A stretch of DNA of 64,000 bases from Unio delphinus (GCA_029339505.1 JAQISU010000108.1:20159501-20223500); one strand, 5' to 3'. Counted from the stretch's first letter, positions 23,505 to 32,944 are shown. The notes: a model not told the origin generated them from the sequence alone. Made by a program: numbers and translations.

Positions 23505-23963
23505 TCATCGTCGTAGTTTTTTAAAGCCACTTCCTGCTATCATATTTGCAATATTGCTTTGGTCGGGGGTTGCCACTATTGACGAAGTCAATTGCGCTAG
23601 TTTTTCATCTACTACGTTATTTATAATTTTACTAACACTTGCAGGCATTTCTGCCGTAGACGGTAACGGTTTCTTTCTCCGTGATTTCACTAGCGCTGTT
23701 ATTTTATTCTTCGCGGCTGAAAATGCTTTTCCGGCAAGATCTCCAGCGAAATCTCCGATTTTGCTAATACCGTTATCACGAATAACGTCAATGGCTTTCA
23801 TTGATAATTGTTTAGCCAACGGCATCACTTTTGGAGCCATTCTCGCAAATAACCCTGCAATGGTATTACCGAAACCATCTCCGTAGTATGCTCTGTAAAC
23901 TGGAAACCGTGAATTAACTACATAGACGGGGATTGGTTTGTCATGATTGTAGTGTATGATCAT
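23505..23963 (-). CDS. Putative minor capsid/core protein (pVI-like position)
   Basis: 152 residues. After a short N-terminus (residues 1-27) comes an amphipathic region with YYGDGFGNTIAGLFARMAPK, then SMKAIDVIRDNGISKIGDF, an Ala/Lys-rich part (AGKAFSAAKNKITALVKSRR), and a C-terminus ending GSGFKKLRR. The Gly-rich sites near both ends resemble the GxG-type sites cut by adenain. With the amphipathic helix and basic patch they recall adenovirus pVI or core precursors. That is inference from features and gene order; I know no direct family. It is preceded by the conserved upstream block GTTTCTGATTTCAAATA directly before the ATG. Confidence 0.5.
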   Translation of the reverse strand: MIIHYNHDKPIPVYVVNSRFPVYRAYYGDGFGNTIAGLFARMAPKVMPLAKQLSMKAIDVIRDNGISKIGDFAGDLAGKAFSAAKNKITALVKSRRKKPLPSTAEMPASVSKIINNVVDEKLAQLTSSIVATPDQSNIANMIAGSGFKKLRR

Positions 23964-24030
23964 TATTTGAAATCAGAAACAATTTTTCAATTATAAATTC
24001 AGTCCCGGTGATGAAACATTCAAGGGATTT

Positions 24031-25017
24031 TCAGTCGCTGTGATACCCACTCGATAACTCGCCAATGAAATCTCGATATGTGCTGATATCCATGATACCG
24101 CCGGCAAATAACCGTCTACAGATATCAGCTGCTTCATTAATTATTTCTGGAGAGTTATTTCCAGCTCGGAACCCTCCTACAAGAACCTCTAATCGTGATA
24201 TATCATTGATAACACTATCAGGACATGAAATCCTTGGATTTTCACTTGAATCTTGCAATCCACTTCCGCTATAACCTGTTGCTTCATCCAGTTTTTCTTC
24301 ATCCGTGGATTGTAAATAATCAAAAACATCATCAAGAACATCATCATCAGGTGGTAGTTGTTGTTTTTTAGGCGAGAAAGATATTTTCTTTGCAGGTTGC
24401 TGTCGCTTTCTTTGCAATTTTTGCGGGTTTTGTTGTTGTTTAAACTCTTCATACTGTTTATACACTATACCCACCGCATTGATATATTCAATGTATGATG
24501 CACTATCTGTCTTAATCTGACTTTTTTTAGTTTTGATTTTGTAGAATATATCAGCCCAGTGAGTGAAATTCTTAACATACTTATGATGTTCTGGTTTCAA
24601 CCATTTTTTTCTGTTTTCATAAGTCGTAACAACAAGCTTAGTAATTTCTGTTGGATCAGTCTTATCAATTTCTGCTAACCCTTCATCGGTAAATCTCTCG
24701 CTTAAATCATCTACTGTTCTTTTTAATTTCATTTTTTGTACAGCCTGTTTTGTTTGTTCAGTTTTCGCTGCTATTTTTTCAAGTTCACCAATAACAGATT
24801 TCCCCGTCTCGGGAACATCTCCCCGTATAGCACGCTCTACCCCGTACGTTGCTGTGGTTACTGGTTTAAACAATTCTTCAGATCCCGCAGCAAAGTCAGT
24901 TTATAAACTCTGTCGTTGTTGCAGTTTATTCCTTACAGAGTCACGAATTGGTATAAATCTCTTAATTGCATCTAATCGTTCACGAGCCAATCGGGTCGTT
25001 AATGCTTCATTGACCAT
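24031..25017 (-). pseudogene. Unknown late protein, broken by one stop
   Basis: The ATG at 25017 opens 38 codons rich in Arg and Leu (ALTTRLARERLDAIKRFIPI) and ends at TAA (24901-24903). The same frame then runs on for about 290 codons to 24031. It is highly charged and helical (EKIAAKTEQTKQAVQKMKLK), with a Gln/Lys-rich linker (QQQNPQKLQRKRQQPAKKIS), an acidic stretch (PPDDDVLDDVFDYL) and a Gly/Ser patch (YSGSGLQDSS). A second copy of the start region at 42100-42311 carries the same N-terminal pattern on both sides of the break, supporting one original gene. Function unknown; position suggests a virion or assembly protein. The upstream block GTTTCTGATTTCAAATA precedes the ATG. Confidence 0.6.
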
Positions 25018-25685
25018 TATTTGAAATCAGAAACAATGTTTCAATTGCAAAACAATTTTTCAATTGCAAAACAATTTTTCAATTGTAAAACAATTTTCCC
25101 GAACCCGACCTAACACCATCGTGGAAGTGTTATTTCATCGTGATACACCTTCGTTCATCGATGGCGAAACGGCACCTTTTCATATAAAATAAAATGTAAA
25201 GTGCCGATTCGCCACTTTTCCATTGAACTAATCGGAACCGTCCATTAACGGTCCATCGATTTTTATTCAGTGTGAAATATTTTTTATTGCTGTGAAATAT
25301 TTTTTATTCAGTGTGAAATATTTTTTATTCAGTGCGAAATATTTTTTATTCACTGATTTTAACACGGTCATGGAAGTGTTATTTCATCCTATAACAGCTT
25401 CTACCATCGATGGCAAAACGGCACCTTTTCATATAAAATAAAATGTAAAGTGCCGATTCGCCACTTTTCCATTGATCAATCTGAACCGTCCATCAATTTT
25501 TGTTGCTGTGAAATATTTTTTATTCAGTGTGAAATATTTTCACTGATTTTCACATTTTCAATCAAAAAGTGCTAAAAAAAAAATGAAAATCTCTTTGAGG
25601 GTCGGTCACAATCAAAAAATGACAAAATCTCTTTGAGGGTCGGTCACAATCAAAAAATGACAAAATCTCTTTGAGGGTCGGTCAA
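25018..25685. promoter_or_regulatory. Repeat-rich non-coding region of element B
   Basis: The only long non-coding interval in copy B. It holds three short CAATTGCAAAACAATTTTTC-type repeats (25030-25100), two copies of a block of about 65 bp including GGCACCTTTTCATATAAAAT (about 25155-25225 and 25410-25480), four to five GTGAAATATTTTTTATTCA units (25270-25345 and 25500-25545) and three copies of a 38-bp unit with TCTTTGAGGGTCGGTC (about 25590-25684). Such iterated AT-rich motifs would suit a promoter/enhancer or replication control region, but function is inferred only from location and repeats. Confidence 0.5.
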
Positions 25686-26042
25686 TCAAAATCGTTCATT
25701 TTCTTGAATTAACGCCCGTAGGTTTCTAATTTTAGAATTAACCTCCTTTTTCAATTCGTATTCGTTACCCAATTCTTTTCGTATTCCTTTCACGATAGTA
25801 TATAACGGGACGAACACACTTACTTCACTGGATAATGCAAGAGAGTCCCGAATAGAATTCTGAATTTTTTTGATGAGCGCATATTTCTTTGGCAGCATAT
25901 ACTTGTTATTGTTAACTCCGTATTCTATATCCTGAAAATATGACATGATTTGATCAGGATTTAACCCATCTGATAGTTTGATATCCTGACTTTTCAATTT
26001 TAAAATTTCATCTATAATGCTATTCATTTTTTCAGAATTCAT
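25686..26042 (-). CDS. Small unknown protein of element B
   Basis: 118 residues, intact, charged and predicted helical: MNSIIDEILKLKSQDIKLSD at the start and LKKEVNSKIRNLRALIQENE at the end. No motif recognised. It lies between the HNH gene and the repeat-rich region, on the late strand. I see no copy of it in the other elements of this window. Confidence 0.5.
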   Translation of the reverse strand: MNSEKMNSIIDEILKLKSQDIKLSDGLNPDQIMSYFQDIEYGVNNNKYMLPKKYALIKKIQNSIRDSLALSSEVSVFVPLYTIVKGIRKELGNEYELKKEVNSKIRNLRALIQENERF

Positions 26043-26085
26043 ATTCTATTACAATTAAATATTTCTAATTGAAAAATACGACGCA

Positions 26086-26577
26086 TTAGACATAACTAAA
26101 TTGAGTTTTCTGTCCGTTCTTTTTTGAAATGGCAGATCGATAACGCCCTTCTGCAACATATCGTACTGAGGGTGAACAAATATTGAAATACCCACTGGCT
26201 TCATACATTGATTGAAATATTTTTTCTTTGTTAGTTGTTGTATTCAAAGATTTCAGAGGTCTCGCTTTTTTTGAGTATTTTCCAGTCCTTCCAGATGAAT
26301 TATTTTCACTCTGTGTAGCAACTCGTAAATTTGATAAAGAATTGTTCATTGGATTAGAATCAATGTGATCAATCACAGAATCATCCTCGATCAATCCATT
26401 GAAACATTCAAATACGAAACGATGATTGAGATATTTCTTCTTTCCAGCACCAAACCTCAAATATCCATGATTATTCACAACACCAACTGGTTTCTTCACC
26501 CTACGGTTTCTTACAACACCATCACTGGATGCTTCATAATTTGTAATTACAGGGTGTGGTTTGAATTCTTGGTTCAT
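26086..26577 (-). CDS. HNH endonuclease (homing-type)
   Basis: 163 residues, intact. The N-terminus has a NUMOD4-like block (ITNYEASSDGVVRNRR). The HNH core follows: YLNHRFVFECF (first His, residue 52), VIDHIDSNPMNNSLSNLR (Asp70-His71 and the Asn pair). The C-terminus resembles a NUMOD1-type DNA-binding helix-turn-helix (IFQSMYEASGYFNICSPSVR). Enzymes of this family nick or cleave double-stranded DNA and often behave as homing nucleases in phages and giant viruses. A decayed homologue lies at the same place in copy C (35284-35815), so it is a stable resident of this element family. Confidence 0.82.
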   Translation of the reverse strand: MNQEFKPHPVITNYEASSDGVVRNRRVKKPVGVVNNHGYLRFGAGKKKYLNHRFVFECFNGLIEDDSVIDHIDSNPMNNSLSNLRVATQSENNSSGRTGKYSKKARPLKSLNTTTNKEKIFQSMYEASGYFNICSPSVRYVAEGRYRSAISKKNGQKTQFSYV

Positions 26578-26588
26578 TATATACTATA

Positions 26589-26930
26589 CTATTTGTCTAA
26601 TTCATTGTTTGGTTTAATAATGAATCTTTCAATGTAGTCTTGAGGAGTTCTTATGATTCTGTCGCTGACAGTGTCAGGGTCAGAATGTTTGATTGAAAAT
26701 CCATTTTTAATTATTTTATCATAATAACGCTTCAACTCTCTGTATCGCTTTCCACCACAGCGTAGACATAATTACGATTTTCCCCTAACCCCAACCCCAC
26801 ATCGTATACAAGGTAACGGACCAAGGCTTCCACGTCGAAAACTTTGCATATGATACCCACAGAACTCATTTCTGCATGATTTGTTACACCGTGTCACTGA
26901 TCCAATCATGAGCCATTTGCAGTGATTCAT
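26589..26930 (-). pseudogene. Cys-rich zinc-finger-like protein, one internal stop
   Basis: 113 codons plus stop from ATG at 26930. Cysteine/histidine pairs are spaced as zinc ligands: CKWLMIGSVTRCNKSC, CGYHM, then PCIRCG and, after an in-frame TAA (26772-26774), LCLRCGGKRYRELKRYYD. Copy C (35853-36152) keeps the same Cys pattern with Arg at the stop position, so the TAA is a lesion in copy B. The gene ends 11 bp before the HNH gene starts and is divergent to the replicase gene (43 bp between ATGs). Its role is unknown; a DNA-binding regulator is plausible. Confidence 0.65.
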
Positions 26931-26972
26931 TATACATAAATCTTTCATTTCAATGCTTGTTTTAATTATAGT

Positions 26973-29900
26973 ATGGAGGAGTTCAAGAGATTATCGAAAA
27001 TTAAGCCTTCGAAAAATGCTAAATTCATTGATTATACCATGAAAGAATTCCAGAGATTATCCAAAATTAAGCCCTGGAAAAATGCTAAATTCAATCTCGA
27101 TAGAGTCTCTGATACACCAAAACGTCTAATCGGTGATAGAACTATACTGGGTAAAATCAGGGAGTGTTTTAATGAATTCTACCGAGACGGTGCAGCATAC
27201 TGTTGGTCGACATTTCGAATTATACCTGACGATGTCAATGTACCCAACATCGATGCTACTATGAACGATAAAAGAGCAGCTGAGATAATTTCACACCTTG
27301 GCCCGCCAAGGAGCTGGAAATCCAAGGGTAAATTGCAAAGCAATTCCCAACAGAAGTATTTTTTCAGAATAAAATTCATTATCGAAGTCGAAGGCAAATG
27401 GATTATCAGGGATAAATTTGAATCAATCCTCAAGAATAAAAAAACTGTCATTGTAAGTAGAGATTCCAAACCAGGAATTCTAACTGGAATTGACAAACCA
27501 TACTACGAGAGATCTTATCCTGTAACAGCAATCGTTTATGGGATATATCCGTTAAATGATAAACCCGATATCGCAAAACTAGCTCCTATGAAATATTCTA
27601 GTTCACTGAATTGTGTAGCAACACGGGTAATGGAACACTTCACAAATGCATCCCGAGGAAATAAACTAACTGATCTGCGACGTAAAAAAAATAACCGAAT
27701 GGAAACTGACAGTGAAACAGCACGGTGCAAAGATTTCTGATATAGCTAAATTAGAAACATCATTAAGATTCCCAATAACCGTTATGACGATAACCGGAGA
27801 AGTTTTATACGAACCGAAATATAACAAAAATGGAGCGCCAATACAAATTATTGATCATAACAAACACGCGTGGACACCTGCAGTAACAATATTTCCACGA
27901 GAACGAACCGTGAGATATATCCCCCCAGAATTCGTCGGGGATGTTTTTTATAATGAGAAATTATTCGATGCTATTCATGCGTTGTGTAAAGATGATCCTG
28001 TGTCAGTGTGGTTACTTAGAAGTGATGAAGATCCCGAAATAGGATTTGATCAATTTGTAAGACCAAATGGTGAATTATATCGCGTTGAAGAATTAGATAA
28101 CAGAATGAGAAAAATTGCTAGTGATTTTTCACCGGAGAATTCCCATGAAAAACTACTCACGGATAGTTTTACTATTCCATCAGTGGTAGCTCACTTCGCA
28201 AGAGAAAAAAACTCATGGCGTCCAACACGAAGTGATTTTCTCGAGGACGTTAAATTGAGTTGCGTCGAATTTAGTCATGGAGGACTGTGGAATACGAAAT
28301 ACTCACGTGATGGTATGATTTCAATTGATATATCCGCGTGTTATCCAGGGAGTTTTCTCGGATATGGAGAATGTGCTAAGTACTTTAAACGATTTGGACA
28401 CCCCACACATGAAATGACTCGTGTTGCTATTAATGGTCCATTACCTGATTTTGATTTAACCGGATTCGCTCGTGTGATATCATTTGAACTCGCTACAGGG
28501 TTACATCCGTGTAGTTATGTTTGGCTTGGTAGACATATATCTGAAAAGGCCTGGATGCCAATAGTGCTATTGAGATATATGATTGATTGTGGTATGCTAA
28601 TATCGTTGATTGTTTCCGAAGCTATTATATGCTATCGAGCTCAGAAAGAAGTTTGGCTACCACAACCCGATCTAGATCGTATAATTGATGAAATACGAAA
28701 ACAGTTTCCAGATGGAAATTCTTCGAATTTCAGTGAACAACAAATCATGAATTGGTCTAAGGAGTTATTTGAAATTAAAAAAGAAGAAGCAAAAGATTTT
28801 GGACGAAGAATAATCGGTAAATTTACCCAGGGTGGAAGATACGACAATGCAAAATACTCTTCGAGGTTGATCATAGACAACGCTGAATACGATTTTATTG
28901 TAATGGATTTAACGAAACAGGGAAAACTTGTAACTCGTAAAGATGCTTTTCTATCCAATGGGACTAAGTTAGGTACAATTGTTACCTACTGTGATGGTTA
29001 TAGTTGTCAGTATACACACTTAAGATCATCTATGCTCGGTAATTCTACTATTAATCTATTTTCGATGATAAATAGATTTCCTAATACCGCGGTTAGAGTA
29101 GCTACTGATTCGATGTATATCCACAACAAATACAAATCAGCAGTGGCTGAATTCACATCCCGGGAGGAAGCGTGGGGATGTTGGAGATTTCAAAAGGAGA
29201 CGCTACACGAGGATTGTGAATCAGCAGATGTTACCGTGGACGATAAATACTTGAAAAGCAACCAATTATCAGAATTTTTTAATGCACCACCGATATCAGA
29301 TCCAATTACTCGATATAAAATCGTTTATATAAACGGATTAGGAGGATCAGGAAAGACAACACGAGTAATTAATTTATTCAAGGATAAAATCAACATGAAT
29401 GCGTTAACACCAACTCACAAACTTGCCAGAGACATAAAACAACGAGATGTAAAAAATTCTGGTACTTATCACAGCTTCTTCTGATGGAGCGGTGATAAAT
29501 GGACCCCTGAGCGAATGGGAAATAAATATATTCCACCGGTGATATCATGGGATGAAATTTGTACTGTACCGTTACATATATTAAAAATGTTTCTTGGTTG
29601 GTTAAAAACCAAAAATATAAAAATTATTATGTGCGGTGACCAAGGTCAACCACCGCCAATTTTCGGTGAACCACCTCATGACTGGCTCAAAGATCACGTT
29701 GATCATTACGAAGAGATGAACGATGACATTAGATCATTAGATGAAGTATTAAAGGAGTTGAAACAACTAATCAGATTACAACCGGATAGAATCCAATGTG
29801 AAATAATGCGTGAAATAATTTCAGAAACTCCCATGAATGATTTTTGGGAAACATGGAGACCAGACGATTTGATAATAGCAAGTAGAAAAATAGTCAGATA

Positions 29901-30587
29901 TAAACTTCAGATGAAATTATTTGAATTGCATAAGTGTAAATTTGCAACACTTCCAGTACCGTTGTGTTGTAGACCTTCAGATACACGAAAGCAGAATATC
30001 GACGTTGACATTCCTGGACAACGTGAAAGGCAGAATTTAGTGTTAAATGATATTGTGCTGGTTGATATCAGCGTCGTCGAAGATGCATTGCGTGGACGTT
30101 AGGTTACGCAGAGACAATACACTCTTCACAGGGATTAACTGTCACAGACACAATTGTTTGCATAGTAGATAATCGCTCTGAGTGGTCAAATTTAGTTTAT
30201 CTCGTAGTATCCAGAGTACGAAGAATAAACCAACTTCGAAGAATTGTTGTTGACGAAGTCAGTGACGATAATGACACTACAATCAGCGCTGACAACATCA
30301 AGGATATAATCAGAAAAAAACTCTCTGGTTATAAACAACAGGATAAAAAAAATAATAGAAAATTTGACATTGATGCTGAATTAATAATTACGCTAAAGCA
30401 ACAACAGAATAATCACTGCGCGAGTTGCAATTGTATAATGCGTTGGAGTTGGTCGAATCAAGATCCTCGCCAATTTACCGTAGACAGAAAGAATAGCAGC
30501 ATTGGTCATACCAACGATAACGTTATGCTGACTTGTCTTTAGTGCAAGAGACGCCGAGGTGCCGGCACAATGCTTCTGGGGTGCTAG
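26973..30587 (+). pseudogene. Replicase: PolB-like core, SF1 helicase and HNH domain in one gene (broken)
   Basis: N-terminal region (26973-27690) without known motif. A palm-like polymerase core follows: motif A ISIDISACYPGSF (about 28317-28355), a possible motif B IIGKFTQGG and motif C VRVATDSMYI (about 29091-29120). Then SF1 helicase motifs: Walker A NGLGGSGKTT (29332-29361), PTHKLARDI, Walker B SWDEI, motif III CGDQGQPPP, then IHSSQGLT and LVVSRVRR. Last is a C-terminal HNH: HCASCNCIM, QFTVDRKNSSIGHTNDNVML, CKRRRG. Breaks: A8 run at 27684-27691, TGA at 29482-29484, a shift near 30096 and TAG at 30540-30542. No 3'-5' exonuclease motif is visible. Copy C has the same order, so fusion is ancestral. 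Confidence 0.75.
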
Positions 30588-31574
30588 TTAAGACCACGCG
30601 GTGGTATTTGAGTATCCTCGGGAATTACCTGTAGTTGTTGTCGAGTAAATCCTCGCTGAGGAGCAGTTGAATCCAATCTATAGATTGCTATAGCGTTTCC
30701 ACCAGTTGATCGTGTTATACTAGATATCTTATGCGTAGTGACGCTCCAAATAGGATCGGTAGCTCTTTTTTTTACCACCCTCAAGCTCTCCTGGTTCGTA
30801 TAAGTACCTTACAGTGACATTACTACCAAGAATTGGTTCTTTTGAAAAATCTTTTTGTGAAATACGAAGAATTTCCGTTTTAGCTATATACTTCTTTTTA
30901 ATAGCGTTGTTAGGTTTCATGTTGATTGTTCTAGTAATCTCATTATTGATTGCGGTAACTACACCTGGTAATCTCTTGACCCATTCACGGGATCGTTTAT
31001 CCTGGATGAATTCTTTCGCGTATTGATATCCAAATAACCGCTCAGCAAGAGTCCGATTAAATCGTTCAACAATTGCCTGATCGCGATGTAACGCAGTGTG
31101 TCCTCGTCGTATTGTGACATTGTGATGTTTCATCGTTGTTAAAACAGCGCCTTGAAACTCCTTGCCAGGATCAACCTGCAATAGATTTGGCCAGTGCAGA
31201 GGACCCCTTCGATAAATCCTTTCAAATGCATAAGCGACTTCAGTGGCTGATTTTGTTTTTAACGGTTCTGCTTGTTTGTATCGACTTGCAACATCATCTA
31301 CAGTTAACGCGTATTTGTAACCGCGATCATGCGGCAGAAATAGTATATCAGCCTGATGAACTTCATTAGGGACAGTCACATCAAAATGCGAGTAATTAAT
31401 TTGTTTAGGCGCTGGTAGATAAATTTGCCATATCGCCTGTTTGGATAACCAATTAGCCGCGGTGGTTTTTTTCACTTTTGCAGCGCTAGCGAGTTTATTG
31501 ATTGCAGCGCTACCCCTCCAGTATCCCCTTGGAGAATAGTAAATAGATTCCATGTTGTTATTAATTACCAGCAT
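30584..31574 (-). pseudogene. Polinton-type integrase (rve/DDE), frameshifted near the C-terminus
   Basis: A leader with YYSPRGYWRG and KKTTAANWLSKQAIWQIYLP precedes an intact catalytic core: Asp76 in VHQADILFLPHDRG, Asp135 in QVDPGKEF and Glu170 in DQAIVERFNR, with 34 residues between the last two. This is the retrovirus-type integrase of animal Polintons/adintoviruses and would join the element ends to host DNA, leaving the short duplication seen at 17967 and 32940. An A8 run on the coding strand (30766-30773) throws the frame before the C-terminal domain (TDPIWSVTTHKISSIT to the stop at 30584). That stop overlaps the stop of the convergent replicase gene. Confidence 0.92.
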
Positions 31575-32090
31575 CTAACATCAATTTGCTTTTCATTGCC
31601 GATTTTATCAAAAATGAAGCTAATTTTTCTTTGAAGGATTTATCAGGAATAGCATTTAATGCATGAATTAATTTCACATCTGCTAGATGCCTGTGTTGCA
31701 AATTGCTGCTTTTATAAGCAACATCATGAAGGTGACAGGCCTTATCAATAGCGTTTATTGGTTCTTCACCACGTCGAGGATGGTTTTGATCATCAAGTCT
31801 GATATCAAGTCTTGTTCCCGGTCCACAATAACTATACCCTGGAAGGTGTTTTTCTCCTGAATACTTTGCCCATGGGGTTCCAGGGAGTTTAGTTAGCTTG
31901 GCTGCGATATCACCTCCTCGTTTTTTTTTAAATCATCATTTCCTGCAGATCTCATAGACACAAATCTAAATTTCTTTGTACCACATCGCACGCATTTACC
32001 AGAAAGCGCTGATCGGTTATTTTTAGTTGTAATCGTCGTCAAGTCATCTGTGCCAGTAGGCGTTTTACACTTCACACAATATAGATCCAT
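31561..32090 (-). pseudogene. Zinc-ribbon plus phospholipase A2-like protein, frameshifted
   Basis: Starts MDLYCVKCKTPTG with a CxxC pair and a second pair CVRCGTKKFRF (zinc-ribbon-like). After an A9 run on the coding strand (31921-31929) the frame changes and continues with PGTPWAKY, LPGYSYCGPGTRLDIRL and the active-site helix IDKACHLHDVAY. The CGPG calcium loop and the CxxHD helix are the hallmarks of parvovirus VP1-type phospholipase A2, used there to breach endosomal membranes; adintovirus-like elements carry similar domains. The His-Asp pair is intact here. The ATG is 3 bp from that of the divergent ATPase gene. The end overlaps the integrase start by 14 bp. Confidence 0.8.
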
Positions 32091-32093
32091 AAT

Positions 32094-32765
32094 ATGTATA
32101 AGGATATGGATATAATTGATTTTTCAGCGACTAAAGCAAGAGAACCGGTTAAGCATCATGCAGCACTACCAAACTCTATCCAGATGATTATAATCGGGCC
32201 ATCTGGATCCGGCAAGACTCAATTGTTGCTCAATTTAATAATGAGATGGATGAAGTGGGATAGGTTGTATTTAATTGCCCCTAGCGTAGATGATCAACGA
32301 TGTTATGAAGTGTTAAAGGATTTTAATGAAAACGCTTCAGAGATTGCCGGTGAGGGTATTATTGAAATTATAACCGATATTGACTAGGCACCATCAGTAG
32401 AAGATCTTGATGGAAGTGTTAACAATTTAGTCGTATACGATGATGTAATGTTGGATAAACAAACAAACCCAGCTAGAATATTTTCCCGAGGCAGGCATAA
32501 AAACACCGACGTGATATATGTCACTCAACGCTACACTCAGATTCCAAAAGTGATCAGAGATAACTGTAATATTCTTGCTGTATTCAACGGAGTTGATACT
32601 CATACTCTTAGAAATATTTGGCAGACATGGTGTTCCGATATGGACTTCAATCAATTTAGAAATTTCTTTAGTAACGCTCAGTCAACCCCGTACGGATTTG
32701 TAACAATAAATTTACATGATCCTCGGACACGATATCGTATCGGACTGGATCAAATATTCGGTTGA
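32094..32765 (+). pseudogene. FtsK/HerA-type genome-packaging ATPase, one nonsense codon
   Basis: Walker A is GPSGSGKT at residues 35-42, after PNSIQMIII. Walker B is LVVYDDV. Then come RIFSRGRHKNTDVIYVTQRY and a C-terminal YGFVTINLHDPRTRYRI. This is the A32/FtsK-HerA packaging ATPase of Polintons, adintoviruses and large DNA viruses, which pumps genome into the capsid. A TAG at 32385-32387 lies between Walker A and B; copy C has Glu there. The first Met may be at 32106, equivalent to the start in copy C. The gene ends 25 bp from the right terminal repeat. Confidence 0.9.
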
Positions 32766-32790
32766 ACTCGTAAAAGAATTATTAACTCAT

Positions 32791-32939
32791 AGCAGCAGAG
32801 AGGGTGAATGACAACAACAATGGCGTATATAAGGAAATCTTATTTTATCGAATAGACGCCATTTTTTTACTATTTGGTAGAAGCCTCAGATTTCCGAATC
32901 GACGCTCGGAAAGTTGTAGGGTTCACCCTCTCTGCTGCT
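32791..32939. repeat. Terminal inverted repeat of element B, right
   Basis: 149 bp, inverted partner of 17972-18120. It begins AGCAGCAGAGAGGGTGAA and ends with the perfect reverse complement of that 18-mer, CTCTCTGCTGCT at its last 12 bases. Followed directly by the ACTTG duplication. Confidence 0.95.
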
Positions 32940-32944
32940 ACTTG
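32940..32944. other. Target-site duplication, right
   Basis: ACTTG, identical to 17967-17971. Coding sequence of the interrupted penton-like gene of copy A continues from here. Confidence 0.88.

Larger units (their letters stand above)
17972..32939. mobile_element. Polinton/adintovirus-like integrated element, copy B
   Basis: A 14,968-bp element bounded by 149-bp terminal inverted repeats that begin AGCAGCAG and end CTGCTGCT, flanked by a 5-bp direct duplication. It encodes the hallmark set of Polintons/adintoviruses: retrovirus-type integrase, family B polymerase-like protein, packaging ATPase, adenain-type protease, double-jelly-roll-type major capsid and penton-like protein. It also has fibre, pX-like, PLA2, HNH and zinc-finger genes. 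It sits inside the penton-like gene of the older copy A. Several genes are broken, so it is a defective provirus-like element. Confidence 0.92.

Noticed and set aside
27684..27691. Programmed ribosomal frameshifting at the A8 run in the replicase
   Set aside because: The shift needed is forward by one, no pseudoknot is evident, and unrelated genes show the same lesion at A runs, so mutation, slippage or sequencing error is more likely.
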